A stretch of 64,000 nucleotides of DNA from Microvirga sp. SRT01 (GCA_018139225.1 JAGSNX010000004.1:310001-374000); one strand, 5' to 3'; positions 1 to 8,553 are shown, counted from the first letter of the stretch. Notes: generated by a model from the sequence alone, not told the origin. A program made the numbers and translations.

Positions 1-1
1 C

Positions 2-511
2 GTGCCTGGCAGTCCCAGCTATTTTCCCACGGCCCTGAAAGCCGCTGACATGACCTGTCTCAACGCAGCAGCCATGCGGCGCCGTGCATCCAAGCTCGAG
101 ATGAAGATACAGCCCGACACCTTCAGGGACGCACTGTACCCCGCGCTTTACCGCCGGGACTTTGGAAAGCTGGGGCCGCCAACGGGCCTCGTGGACCTTC
201 AGCCCCTCAGCCTTGCCGCCGAGTTCGAGGGCGGTAGTGCGTCACTCCCGGCCGAATACAAGCCTGGACGGGCGTTTGGAGACTGCGTAGCCCGGAAGGC
301 GCCTCAGGACGTCCACGCGCTGCTCATGGCCGAGCCTTACTCAGGGGCGGAGACGGCAGCTGTTGAGAAGCTGAAGCCGGCGCTGGGTTACTGTCTGTCG
401 AACGGTCAGACCGTGAAGCTGAGCCGAGGGGCGTTAAGGGGCTTTACGGGCGAGGCGATGTACAAGCTGGCGGTGGCGGCTCAGCCGGTGGCAGCCAAAA
501 AGGCAGGCTGA
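2..511 (+). CDS. Hypothetical protein, probably cut at its 5' end by the window edge
   Basis: The open frame runs from the first bases of the window, so the visible GTG at position 2 is probably not the true start and the N-terminus lies outside. The visible part has about 169 residues, with two cysteines in short contexts (FGDCVARK and LGYCLSNGQ) and an alanine/lysine-rich end. The pattern resembles small exported alphaproteobacterial proteins of unknown function, but I recognise no named domain. It is followed by an 80-bp gap and an L,D-transpeptidase on the same strand. Confidence 0.6.
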   Translation: MPGSPSYFPTALKAADMTCLNAAAMRRRASKLEMKIQPDTFRDALYPALYRRDFGKLGPPTGLVDLQPLSLAAEFEGGSASLPAEYKPGRAFGDCVARKAPQDVHALLMAEPYSGAETAAVEKLKPALGYCLSNGQTVKLSRGALRGFTGEAMYKLAVAAQPVAAKKAG

Positions 512-590
512 CTGGGATTGTCCGTCATCGGTCCTTGAGGTGCACGTCGCTTAAGTGGGGCGACTGTGGGCGGCAGCATGATAGGGCACG

Positions 591-2093
591 ATGATGACCA
601 CGATGCACAGCCACTCACCTCTGTTGACCCGCTACCGTTGGAAAACGACACTGTGGATACTGCTTGCTGCGTGGAGTTGGTCGGCGGCTTCGCAGGCGCA
701 GGACGTTGCGCCGCTCGCCCCCACGCCGGTTCCCGAAGTCGTTCCCCCGCCGCCAATGCCCCAACCGGTAGCGCTGCCGCAGCTATCGACCGGACAGCTG
801 ATCCAGTTGGCCAGTCTGGTCGGCAAGGACGCTGTGGCACAGGGGTTGAGCGATACGCCCCCTGCCGTCCCAACGGACAATGACGGGCTGGTTCGTGCAG
901 CGTTGGACCACGCCAAGGCCGTTCATTCCGGGCGACTGGCGGAGGCCGACTTTCAGCGCGACTGGGCGATGCGACCCACTGCCTATGATCCCCTGCCGGC
1001 TTTTCGAAATGCCGTCGCCAGCGATCGGCTGGCTGCCTGGATCGCATCGTTGCCGCCGCCCTACGCCGGGTACGACACGCTGGTCGCGGGGCTTGCCCGC
1101 TACCGCGCGATTGCGGCGGCCGACGGCTGGACAATGATGACTCCGGGGCCGGAACTTGCCTTCGGAATGACCGGCGCCCGCGTGACGGCGCTGCGCCGAC
1201 GGCTTGCCGTGGAGGATCTGCAGGTTACGGGCTCGGGCGATCGCTTCGATGCCAGCTTACTCGAGGCAGTGCGACGCGCCCAGCGTCGGTACGGGCTGAA
1301 CCCCAGCGGTAAGGTCGGTGCACAGACGCTGGCCGCGCTCAATGTACCGGTCGACGCTCGCATCCGGCAGATCAAGGCGAACATGGAGCGGTGGCGTTGG
1401 TTGCCACCCGAGTTGGCGAAGAACCGCGTGCAGGTCAATATCGCCGCCGCGGTGTTGACGCTGTTCGACGGCGACGCGCCGGTCCTGTCGATGAAGGCGG
1501 TGACCGGGAGACCCGGTGACGAGACGCCGATGATATCCTCGCAGATCCACAGTATCGTTCTCAATCCACCGTGGAACGTGCCATCCGGGATTGCCAACCG
1601 TGAACTCTGGCCGAAGGAAAAGGCGAGCCCCGGCTATCTCGTCCGCAACGGCTTCCGCATCATCGAAGCTCCGGACGGGACCAAGCGGCTGCAACAATCC
1701 TCCGAGCGTAGTGCTTTGGGCAAGTTCAAGTTCGACTTTGCCAACGCGTTCTCGGTCTACCTTCACGACACACCCGCACAATCGGGGTTCGCGCGATTCG
1801 ATCGGCTCGCGAGCCACGGTTGCGTCCGCCTGGAGAAGCCGGCCGTACTCGCCAAGGCGTTGATGAGCAGCACGCCAGAATGGACGCCCGACGCAATCGA
1901 CAAGGCTGTCGCGACCGGCAAGACCGTTCGCGCCAAGGTGGCCGATCCGGTGGCCGTTTATCTGCTATACTGGACGGCGTTCGCCAACCCGGCGGGGCAG
2001 GTCAGCTTCCGCAGTGATCCTTATACTTGGGATGGAACACTGGCCACGAAGATAGAGGCACGGTCCGCGCGTCAGGCGCTCGCCGCCCGCTGA
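591..2093 (+). CDS. L,D-transpeptidase of the YcbB/ErfK (YkuD) type with a peptidoglycan-binding domain
   Basis: The 500-residue product would crosslink peptidoglycan stem peptides (3-3 links) or attach proteins to the wall in the periplasm. A hydrophobic N-terminal segment (about residues 16-36, ending SQAQ) looks like a signal peptide. A putative peptidoglycan-binding domain lies at about 185-255 (GMTGARVTALRRRL to VGAQTLAALNVP). The YkuD domain at about 285-430 holds the catalytic signature SHGCVRL with its nucleophilic Cys and an upstream HDTPAQS histidine motif. Length and domain order match the YcbB-like class. Start codons at 591, 594 and 603 are all in frame; 591 is the longest. A small lipoprotein gene follows after 13 bp. 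Confidence 0.93.
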   Translation: MMTTMHSHSPLLTRYRWKTTLWILLAAWSWSAASQAQDVAPLAPTPVPEVVPPPPMPQPVALPQLSTGQLIQLASLVGKDAVAQGLSDTPPAVPTDNDGLVRAALDHAKAVHSGRLAEADFQRDWAMRPTAYDPLPAFRNAVASDRLAAWIASLPPPYAGYDTLVAGLARYRAIAAADGWTMMTPGPELAFGMTGARVTALRRRLAVEDLQVTGSGDRFDASLLEAVRRAQRRYGLNPSGKVGAQTLAALNVPVDARIRQIKANMERWRWLPPELAKNRVQVNIAAAVLTLFDGDAPVLSMKAVTGRPGDETPMISSQIHSIVLNPPWNVPSGIANRELWPKEKASPGYLVRNGFRIIEAPDGTKRLQQSSERSALGKFKFDFANAFSVYLHDTPAQSGFARFDRLASHGCVRLEKPAVLAKALMSSTPEWTPDAIDKAVATGKTVRAKVADPVAVYLLYWTAFANPAGQVSFRSDPYTWDGTLATKIEARSARQALAAR

Positions 2094-2106
2094 AAGAGGA
2101 AGAACG

Positions 2107-2445
2107 ATGATACGGAAAGCACCCCTGGCATTGGCGGCAATGCTGTTGACCATCGGTCTCGCGGCATGTTCGAGCTCGAGCGAAGAGCCCGCGCCAACCG
2201 AAACCAATCAGGTCGAGGCACTCGATCCGCGCGAACCCGCGGCCACTCCTTCACCCGAACCCTCCCCCACTCCGTCGGCCACACCCGACACCAACCTTAC
2301 GGCAGAAGCTCCGCCTGAAGCTGCCCCCCGACCGGACGAGCAGATGCTGGACGATGCGTCCGCCACCGGCATGACTGCAAGGGCCTCTCGCGAAGAGGCT
2401 CCTGCGACGGAGGACACGCCCGTCGAGCAGACCGAAACGAAATAG
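2107..2445 (+). CDS. Small proline/threonine/glutamate-rich lipoprotein
   Basis: The 112-residue product has a lipoprotein signal peptide with lipobox LAAC at about residues 18-21, so Cys21 should be lipidated. The mature part is low-complexity and acidic, rich in Pro, Glu, Ala and Thr, with no catalytic motif. It begins 13 bp after the L,D-transpeptidase behind a good ribosome site (GAGGAAGA), so the two are probably cotranscribed. A spacer or wall-associated role is possible, but the function is unknown. Confidence 0.75.
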   Translation: MIRKAPLALAAMLLTIGLAACSSSSEEPAPTETNQVEALDPREPAATPSPEPSPTPSATPDTNLTAEAPPEAAPRPDEQMLDDASATGMTARASREEAPATEDTPVEQTETK

Positions 2446-2500
2446 CGTTTCTAATTATCAGCGGCCAGCTTCAGTAGTTATGACGCAGATTCTGAGATGC

Positions 2501-3664
2501 CTACCCATCGATATAGTGCGGGACGAAGCGTGCCAGGTTCCGCGTGACGAGCGCATCGTCCTCGCGGATGCCGATACCGGCAGGCTCGTCGCCAACAATC
2601 CACGCGCCGACAACCGCATGACGGTCATCGAACAACGGCGCAGGGTGGAAGGCTTGACGAACGAAGCCTTCCGCGCCGTACCCTTCATCGGTTTCCGTGA
2701 CCGCGGCATCGGCACGGACCACCTCTACGTTGGCACCTTCGCGTGAGAACAATGGCTTGCGGACGTAATCGGCGCCCAATGCGGCGGCCGCGGGATCGCC
2801 GTCGAAAAACGCTGGCAACAGATTGGGGTGGCCGGGGTGCCGTGCCCAGAGGAGAGGCAAGATGCCCTTATTGGACAGGATCGCCTTCCACGGTGGCTCG
2901 ATCCATTGCACGCCCGCTGAGGCGAGGTTCGCAGCATAGGGCTCGCGGAACATGATCTCCCACGGGTAGAGCTTGAACGCCGCCTGTAATTCCAAATCGT
3001 CTGCATCTACGAAGCGGCCGGCTGCGTTCAGACCGATCGCCTGCATCTCGACGAACTTCGGCTCGATGCCCGCCTGCGTCGCAAGATCCTCGAAGAAGCG
3101 TACCGTCTGACGATCCTCGAGCTCGGCGGCATCGGCCGCGAAGTGCACGAAGCCGCCTTGCGGAAAGATTGCCGCAAAGCGCGCCCGAAGCTTGTCGAAC
3201 ACGCTGTTGAACTGATCCGTCCCGGCTGGGAGGTCGCCGCTGGAGATAAGCTCTTCCAGCCACAGCCACTGGAACGTCGCACATTCGAACACCGAGGTGG
3301 GCGTGTCCGCGTTATACTCGTAGAGCTTGGCCGGACCCTTGCCATCATAGGCAAGGTCAAACCGGCCATAAAGCGATGGCTGACGCGTACGCCAGCTTTG
3401 CGCCACCAGGTCGTGCTGGGCCGCCGGAATCGCGAGCCGCGTCAGCAGCGTCGCATCTCGGGTCGCTGCATCGACGAGATCGAGGCACATGCCGTGCAGT
3501 TCGGCTGCGACCGGCTCGATGTCCTCCTCGATCTCGCGCAACGAGAAGGCGTAGGCCGCGCTCTCGTCCCAATAGGCAACGCCCTCATGGTCCTTGTAGA
3601 CGAAGCCTATGGCATCGGCTTTGGCCCGCCAGTCGGCGCGAGGATCGAGGGTGACGCGGCGCAC
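2501..3664 (-). CDS. Glutathionylspermidine synthase family protein (YjfC-like, ATP-grasp)
   Basis: This 387-residue protein has the features of the C-terminal synthetase domain of glutathionylspermidine synthase: the start RRVTLDPRADWRAKA, the central FDLAYDGKGPAKLYEYN block, ending with an ATP-grasp-like region. In E. coli such stand-alone proteins (YjfC, YgiC) have only the synthetase-like half, and their substrate is not settled, so I do not assign one. The start is GTG, with the upstream PspA-like gene's stop only 3 bp away. It is the third gene of a minus-strand operon DUF2170, PspA-like, Gsp-like. The ATP-grasp fold is expected from the family, not checked residue by residue. Confidence 0.88.
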   Translation of the reverse strand: MRRVTLDPRADWRAKADAIGFVYKDHEGVAYWDESAAYAFSLREIEEDIEPVAAELHGMCLDLVDAATRDATLLTRLAIPAAQHDLVAQSWRTRQPSLYGRFDLAYDGKGPAKLYEYNADTPTSVFECATFQWLWLEELISSGDLPAGTDQFNSVFDKLRARFAAIFPQGGFVHFAADAAELEDRQTVRFFEDLATQAGIEPKFVEMQAIGLNAAGRFVDADDLELQAAFKLYPWEIMFREPYAANLASAGVQWIEPPWKAILSNKGILPLLWARHPGHPNLLPAFFDGDPAAAALGADYVRKPLFSREGANVEVVRADAAVTETDEGYGAEGFVRQAFHPAPLFDDRHAVVGAWIVGDEPAGIGIREDDALVTRNLARFVPHYIDG

Positions 3665-3667
3665 CTG

Positions 3668-4393
3668 TCAGTTGTCGCGCGATGTATCGTCACGCTGCTC
3701 GATCTGCAGCGTCGGCTTGGGTGCGCTGAGTCGCGCCAGGACATCGTCGGCGGAGGATTGGCCGGGGAGAATGCCGGCGAGCCGCAGTTTCTCGTCGAGA
3801 TCGGCACCAGTCCGTCGATCCTCAAGCTCACCGGCAGCGCGGATCGTCTCGCCCCGGATGGCCTGCCGTTCACGGATGCGGGCGAGACTTTGCGCGGCGG
3901 ATCCGATCGACGATCCCGCGGCGCTCGACGCGACGGTGGCCTGTGCCCGTTGCACGGACTCGTTGACCTTGACCACTTCGACTTCGCGCCGCAGCTGCTC
4001 GATCTTGCGGTCCGTCGCGGCAACGGCCTTGTGGATACTGTCCTCGGCTGCGCGCATCTCGGCAACCTGCGGCGCCTTCATTGCGATGTCCTGCTCGAGA
4101 TCGGCTACGCGTTGCGCCACCTGGCGGGCGAGATCCATGTCGCCCTTCTCCATCGCTATCCGCGCCGAGCTTTCATACTTCGCCGCCTGAGAACGGAAGC
4201 TCTCGACCTCGGTTTCGAGGATGCGGCGGCGTGCGACCAGGCCGGCAAGATCGTCACGCGCCTTGCCCTGCGCCTTGTCGGCGTCGCGGATTTCCTGATC
4301 GAGGATGCGGAGCGCGTTGGCGTCGACCACCGCGGTTGCCGCTTCGTTCGCCCCGGCGCGGCCGAGCGTGAACAGCTTGCTCCAAATAGCCAT
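3668..4393 (-). CDS. PspA/IM30 family protein (YjfJ-like)
   Basis: The product has 241 residues and is predicted to be almost all alpha-helical, with long charged heptad stretches at about 30-150 (for example REVEVVKVNESVQRAQ), the hallmark of the PspA/IM30/ESCRT-III-like membrane-remodelling family. The N-terminus MAIWSKLFTLGRAGANEA forms the expected amphipathic helix. It sits between a DUF2170 gene (24 bp upstream) and a glutathionylspermidine-synthase-like gene (3 bp downstream), as yjfJ does in E. coli. It probably acts on the inner face of the membrane. Confidence 0.92.
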   Translation of the reverse strand: MAIWSKLFTLGRAGANEAATAVVDANALRILDQEIRDADKAQGKARDDLAGLVARRRILETEVESFRSQAAKYESSARIAMEKGDMDLARQVAQRVADLEQDIAMKAPQVAEMRAAEDSIHKAVAATDRKIEQLRREVEVVKVNESVQRAQATVASSAAGSSIGSAAQSLARIRERQAIRGETIRAAGELEDRRTGADLDEKLRLAGILPGQSSADDVLARLSAPKPTLQIEQRDDTSRDN

Positions 4394-4417
4394 ATCTGTA
4401 CTTCTCCGAGAAAGGGG

Positions 4418-4855
4418 TCAGGCCGCGTTGGCAAAGCTGGTGCGCAGATCGGTTGCCGCCTCGATCGCATTCTCCGCCAGCGCACGAAGTTCGATGATGA
4501 TCGTGTGTGGCGACGAGGTCGTCGCGAGTTCGCCGAACAATTCGTAGAAGTCGCGACCATCCACGGTGGCAATGCCGAAGTTCGACAGGGGCACGAGCTT
4601 CTGCGCCTTCAGCAGGAACTCGTTGAACGCCGCGCGATCAGGCTGCTCGTCGCACGGCCATAGCAGTACCGAGGCGGCGATCTGCTCCGCGCTTACGTTC
4701 ACATACGCTTCGAGATCACCGTGGTTGTGCATCGTCACCAGCAAAACCGGATCGGCGCCCTCCACGATACGCAGGCCGAACTCGCCCCCCTGCACAGGCT
4801 CGCTCAGGTCGAGAGCCGCCTTCAGTGTGCGAACGGTCCAGGCGATGTCGGTCAT
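4418..4855 (-). CDS. DUF2170 family protein (YjfI-like)
   Basis: This 145-residue soluble protein has no signal peptide. It matches what I know of the DUF2170/YjfI family in size and in the conserved centre (LLKAQKLVPLSNFGI and DGRDFYELFGELA). It is the first gene of the minus operon that continues with the PspA-like and glutathionylspermidine-synthase-like genes. Its start lies 110 bp from the divergent DUF2491 gene, so this spacer must hold both promoters. Its molecular function is unknown. Confidence 0.85.
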   Translation of the reverse strand: MTDIAWTVRTLKAALDLSEPVQGGEFGLRIVEGADPVLLVTMHNHGDLEAYVNVSAEQIAASVLLWPCDEQPDRAAFNEFLLKAQKLVPLSNFGIATVDGRDFYELFGELATTSSPHTIIIELRALAENAIEAATDLRTSFANAA

Positions 4856-4965
4856 GCGCGTCTTCTCCCGTGATGCGGGTTCCTACATAGGGTTTCGTGC
4901 AACACGCGCTAGCGGCTGTCGCCACGCTGTTCTAAGCGGGGTCGAGCATTCAGCGGGGCCTTCCT

Positions 4966-5604
4966 ATGTTCGACCGCCTGTTCGGGCGCAAATCGGCCAA
5001 CGATGCGCCGGGCCTGCCCGCCATTCGCAACGTGACGATCGGGCGTACGGTGGTGCTGGATCCTCTGGCGTGGCGGCGGTTCGGCGGCGCTCTGCTCTTT
5101 CCGTTCGATTCCGACACGTTGCAGATTGTCGCGCAGGGCGTGGTCGCGCTTGACGAAGGCGGCTTCATTCACCGGTTCTATACGGACGACGACGTCATGT
5201 TCCAGGCGGTGAGCAACGATCGCGCCGGGCAGGATATCACCGACGTGACGATCTTCGCGCCGTGGCAGAGCCGCTACCCCGGCAGGGCGTCCGAGCGGCC
5301 GGCGTGGCGTGAGCGGCTGACCGCCCGCAGCTTCACCGACGACGGTCTGCCGGAGTATCGTCGCGCATGGTTCGGCGACGAGGCCGAACGGCAGGAGCCT
5401 GTCTCCTTCTGGGAAGACGTGCATGACGACCGCGATGGCATCGTCGATCGGCGCATCTTCCAGACGTGCATGCTCTACGCCCGCACGGTCGAGGGTGACG
5501 GCCGCGAGTTGCTGCTGGCGATCGATCAGGAAAACGAAGCAGGCGAGGTTTCGTTCGAGATCATGCTAGGCATGGCGCTGGAGCTCGGCGAGTTTCGCGC
5601 ATGA
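4966..5604 (+). CDS. DUF2491 family protein (YjfK-like)
   Basis: The 212-residue protein starts MFDRLFGRKSAND and has no membrane segment or signal peptide. Family traits include the GLPAIRNVTIGRTV opening, the FPFDSDTLQIVAQGVVAL block and an acidic C-terminus (LLAIDQENEAGE). It opens the plus-strand half of the divergent yjf-like cluster; the DUF350 gene follows after 10 bp. Its function is unknown. The constant company of PspA-like and DUF350 proteins suggests an envelope-associated role. Confidence 0.85.
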   Translation: MFDRLFGRKSANDAPGLPAIRNVTIGRTVVLDPLAWRRFGGALLFPFDSDTLQIVAQGVVALDEGGFIHRFYTDDDVMFQAVSNDRAGQDITDVTIFAPWQSRYPGRASERPAWRERLTARSFTDDGLPEYRRAWFGDEAERQEPVSFWEDVHDDRDGIVDRRIFQTCMLYARTVEGDGRELLLAIDQENEAGEVSFEIMLGMALELGEFRA

Positions 5605-5614
5605 AGGAAGAAGC

Positions 5615-6028
5615 ATGAACGACGGGTATAGTTTCGGGGACAGCGCGATCGCGTTTCTCGTCGCATTCATCGCGGCGGGACTGTTTACGATTGCCTTCAA
5701 GCTGATCTATCAGGCGGCTACACCGTACAACGAACGCAATCTGATCCGGGACGGGAACGTCGCAGCGGCGATTACGCTGGGCGCTGCGCTGCTGGGGTAT
5801 ATCCTGCCGCTCGCGTCCGCGCTCGAACATACCGTCAGCCTGCTGGAATTCGCGATCTGGGCACTTCTGGCAGGGTTCATCCAGATCGTGACCTTCACGA
5901 TCGTCCGCCTCGCTGTGATGAGGGATTTCAGTGATCGGATCGTTCGCGGCGAACTGGCCGCAGCGATCTACATGGCCAGCATTTCGCTGGGCGTGGGCCT
6001 GCTCAATGCCGCCTGCATGAGTTCGTGA
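5615..6028 (+). CDS. DUF350 family inner-membrane protein (YjfL-like)
   Basis: The product has 137 residues with four clear hydrophobic segments (about 10-32, 46-70, 80-104, 112-134), the normal topology of DUF350. The loop after the first segment holds AATPYNERNLIRDGNVAAA, matching the family's conserved NERELI-type motif. It lies 10 bp after the DUF2491 gene and 10 bp before the DUF1190 lipoprotein, so it is the middle gene of a tight operon. Confidence 0.88.
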   Translation: MNDGYSFGDSAIAFLVAFIAAGLFTIAFKLIYQAATPYNERNLIRDGNVAAAITLGAALLGYILPLASALEHTVSLLEFAIWALLAGFIQIVTFTIVRLAVMRDFSDRIVRGELAAAIYMASISLGVGLLNAACMSS

Positions 6029-6038
6029 GGATCGACCG

Positions 6039-6593
6039 ATGAAGCGTTCCCAGTCCATCGTTCTCACGACGCTGATGGCCGGCACCGGCCTGTCGCTGAC
6101 CGCCTGTGACGGCCCTGCCGATACCCCGGTCGACGCGCGCAGCTATACGAGTGTCGCCGAATGCCGCACCGCCGGTGCCATCCCGGCCGACCAGTGCGAA
6201 ACGGCGTTCGCGCAGGCTCAGAAAGCCAACGAACAAAACGCACCGCGCTTCGACAGCAAGCAGACGTGCGAAGAGCAGTTCGGCCCCGCGCAGTGCGCGC
6301 CGCGTAACAACGGCAGCTTCTTCACGCCGTTGCTGACGGGCTTTATCGTCGGGCAGATGCTCAACGGGGGCAGCGGTTACCGCGGCGCGCCGATGTACCG
6401 TGATCGTGACGGCAATTATTTCGGGGGTGGCGGCACCCGGATCAGCCGCGATTATGTCAGTGGGCGCACACAAGTGGGCTCATCGGCATTCAATCCGGCC
6501 GCGCGTGCGCCTACCCGCGTGCAGTCGCGCAGTTCGGTGATCTCGCGCGGCGGATTTGGCGGCGGCTTCGGTCGGGGTGGCTTCGGCGGCTAA
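6039..6593 (+). CDS. DUF1190 family lipoprotein (YjfM-like)
   Basis: This 184-residue protein has a lipobox LTAC near residue 23, followed by the DUF1190 core with paired cysteines (VAECRTAGAIPADQCETAF and QTCEEQFGPAQCAP). The C-terminus is Gly/Phe/Arg-rich (GGFGGGFGRGGFGG), as in YgiB/YjfM homologues. It ends the plus-strand operon. The decayed IS6-type element begins 16 bp after the stop codon. Confidence 0.88.
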   Translation: MKRSQSIVLTTLMAGTGLSLTACDGPADTPVDARSYTSVAECRTAGAIPADQCETAFAQAQKANEQNAPRFDSKQTCEEQFGPAQCAPRNNGSFFTPLLTGFIVGQMLNGGSGYRGAPMYRDRDGNYFGGGGTRISRDYVSGRTQVGSSAFNPAARAPTRVQSRSSVISRGGFGGGFGRGGFGG

Positions 6594-6609
6594 GGGTTAG
6601 GCTCAGGAC

Positions 6610-7475
6610 GGTGCTGTTTGTCTAACGCGAACTGCTCTCCGCCGGATGCATCTCGGGCTTTGAGGATCGCCGGCTAGTCGGCGAGCACCTGCCACTCCGC
6701 AAGCGCTGCGGAGCGTCGCTCCCGGTAAGTCTGCCGGCCGGTGAGATGGCGTTCCAGGCTGAAGTGGTTGTGGATGTTGGCGTGCACGGATGCGAACTTC
6801 CGCAGCGTCTTCATCTGCCGGAAGCGCAGCATGGCCAGCTCTCTTCGTCGGAACGGCAGGTGTGAGTTCTCCACCCGGTTATTGGCCCAGCGGCCCACCT
6901 CCTGCTTCTCAGCATTGCCAAGCTCGTTCATGGCTGCGCGGTAGGACCGCAGGCCGTCGGTGGCGATCGCCTCTGGTGAGCCGTGGCGCTTCAGCGCCTT
7001 CTTCATAAAGGTGAGCGCTGCCGCCTTGTCCCGGCTCTTGGTGACGTAGCGCTCCAGCACCTCGCCCTCATGATCGACGGCTCGCCAGAGGTAAACCATC
7101 TCGCCATTCAGCTTCACGTACATCTCGTCCCGGTGTCAGCGCTAATGACGGAAGCCACGCATTTGGCTGACCCGCTTCCTGCGCACCTCGCTGCGAACAG
7201 CGGCCCGAACCTGTTCCATCACAGCCGCCGTCTCGTGGCAGATGTCGATTCCCCGCTCGAACAGCAGGTCCTTTACGCTGCATAGCGACCGCGGGAAGCG
7301 GACGTACATCAGCACCACCAGCCGGATCACCTCGGGCGAAGAGTTGAAGTAGCGGAATGGGTTGTCAGGCTTGCGAGGGCGGGGCATGCAGCGCCCCTAC
7401 CCTGCCCAGATTACCGGCTGGTACATTAGAACTGACAGGGCCATCAGGGGTTAGTGCGTTTGGTTTGACAGCACC
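6610..7475 (-). mobile_element. IS6-family insertion sequence, decayed copy
   Basis: An 866-bp element with imperfect terminal inverted repeats: the left end 6610-6632 starts GGTGCTGTTTGTCTAACGCG, and the right end 7454-7475 reads inward GGTGCTGTCAAACCAAACGC. It carries a broken transposase on the minus strand. The 8-bp flanks (6602-6609 and 7476-7483) differ, so no target duplication is left, which suggests rearrangement after insertion. A second, better preserved copy in the same orientation lies 224 bp to the right. Confidence 0.85.
6674..7387 (-). pseudogene. IS6-family transposase, inactivated
   Basis: Compared by eye with the intact copy at 7764-8480, this frame has two in-frame stop codons close together (the codons for both Trp residues of HWRWHLDE have become stops, near 7135-7143). 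It also has a compensated pair of small deletions (2 bp and 1 bp near 7195-7230) that scrambles about 15 residues before the frame recovers. The rest, including the TDGLRSYRAAM and NNRVENSHLPFRRRE motifs, is close to the intact copy. It cannot make a functional transposase. Confidence 0.9.
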
Positions 7476-7699
7476 GTTGTGGAGGATACACCGTTTGCAC
7501 TGGCCTTGATCGTACAGACGACGCCAGTGTGCAGGTCCTTTGCGGGCGACGCCACCAGCGCGATGGCGTTGTTGCTTTCGTACAATGCACGCGGCGAGGT
7601 GCACTCTGCCGACACCGGCGTGTGGACACCGATCGAACTGTTGAACACCAGAAAGACGTCCGCCTCGTCTGGGGCGGTTCGGTGGAGTTCGGCCGCAAA
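7476..7699 (-). pseudogene. Host-gene fragment trapped between two IS6 copies
   Basis: The whole 224-bp stretch between the two IS ends is open on the minus strand. It reads as normal protein (for example VFLVFNSSIGVHTPVSAEC, then LYESNNAIALVASPAKDL) with two cysteines about 37 residues apart. No start or stop of its own lies inside. It therefore looks like an internal piece of a larger gene left after IS insertion and rearrangement. I do not recognise the parent protein. Confidence 0.5.
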
Positions 7700-8553
7700 G
7701 GTGCTGTCAGTCTAACGCGAACCGCTCTCCACCAGATGCACCTCGGGCTTTGAGGCTAGTCGCCTAGCTAGCGAGCACCTGCCACTCCGCAAGCGCTGCG
7801 GAGCGCCGTTCCCGGTAGGTCTGTCGGTCGGTGAGATGGCGCTCCAGGCTGAAGTGGTTGTGGACGTTGGCGTGCACGGAAGCGAATTTCTGCAGGGTCT
7901 TCATCTGCCTGAACCGGAGCATCGCCCGCTCTCGTCGTCGGAACGGCAGGTGAGAGTTCTCCACCCGGTTGTTGGCCCAGCGGCCCACCTCCTGCTTCTC
8001 GGCGTTGCCGAGGTCGTTCATCGCTGCACGATAGGAGCGCAGACCGTCGGTGGTGATCGCCTCTGGTGAGCCGTGGCGCTTCAGCGCCTTCTTCATGAAG
8101 GTGAGCGCCGCTGCCTTGTCGCGCGTCTTGGTGACGTAGCTCTCCAGCACCTCGCCCTCGTGATCGACGGCTCGCCAGAGGTAGACCATCTCGCCGTTCA
8201 GCTTCACGTACATCTCGTCCAGATGCCAGCGCCAGTGACGGAAGCCGCGCATGTGACTTACCCTCTTCCTCCGCACCTCGCCGGCAAACAGCGGCCCGAA
8301 CCTGTTCCACCACAGCCGCACGGTTTCGTGGCAGATGTCGATCCCGCGCTCGAACAGCAAGTCCTCCACATTGCGCAGGCTAAGCGGAAAGCGGACGTAC
8401 ATCAGCACCACCAGCCGGATCACCTCAGGCGAGGAGTTAAAGTAGCGGAACGGACTGGCTGGCTTGCGCGGGCGGGGCATGCGCCCCGGCCTACCGTGAC
8501 CTGATTACCAGTCGGTGCATTAGCTCTGACATAGCCGGGCATCGCCATCAGGC
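7700..8553 (-). mobile_element. IS6-family insertion sequence with intact transposase but a missing right terminal repeat
   Basis: The left end 7700-7722 is GGTGCTGTCAGTCTAACGCG and onward, almost the same as the left end of the neighbouring copy. The similarity to that copy continues past the transposase start to about 8553 (GCCATCAGG). There it stops, about 20 bp before the expected terminal repeat, and no GACAGCACC-type end follows. The right boundary is therefore truncated and the element is probably not mobile by itself. Confidence 0.75.
7764..8480 (-). CDS. IS6-family transposase
   Basis: The intact 238-residue DDE transposase starts MPRPRKPASPFRYFNSSPEV. It has a helix-turn-helix-like N-terminal part (LSLRNVEDLLFERGIDICHE) and the catalytic DDE set: Asp in HLDEMYVKL, Asp in TTDGLRSY, Glu in NNRVENSH. 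Length and motifs are normal for the family. It sits in an element whose right end is lost, beside a decayed copy of the same IS. Confidence 0.93.
   Translation of the reverse strand: MPRPRKPASPFRYFNSSPEVIRLVVLMYVRFPLSLRNVEDLLFERGIDICHETVRLWWNRFGPLFAGEVRRKRVSHMRGFRHWRWHLDEMYVKLNGEMVYLWRAVDHEGEVLESYVTKTRDKAAALTFMKKALKRHGSPEAITTDGLRSYRAAMNDLGNAEKQEVGRWANNRVENSHLPFRRRERAMLRFRQMKTLQKFASVHANVHNHFSLERHLTDRQTYRERRSAALAEWQVLAS

Noticed and set aside
481..1134. A 217-codon minus-strand frame over the L,D-transpeptidase
   Set aside because: Arg/Pro/Ser-rich antisense translation; the plus strand has clear catalytic motifs.
3143..4663. A 506-codon plus-strand frame opposite the Gsp-like, PspA-like and DUF2170 genes
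   Set aside because: It is the antisense shadow of three well-supported genes; the translation is Arg/Gly-rich and matches no fold.
7755..7770. The 14-mer GCTAGTCGCCTAGC shared by the end of the IS6 transposase and the spacer near 39848
   Set aside because: Self-complementary short sequence; without similar flanks it is probably coincidence and not an IS relic.
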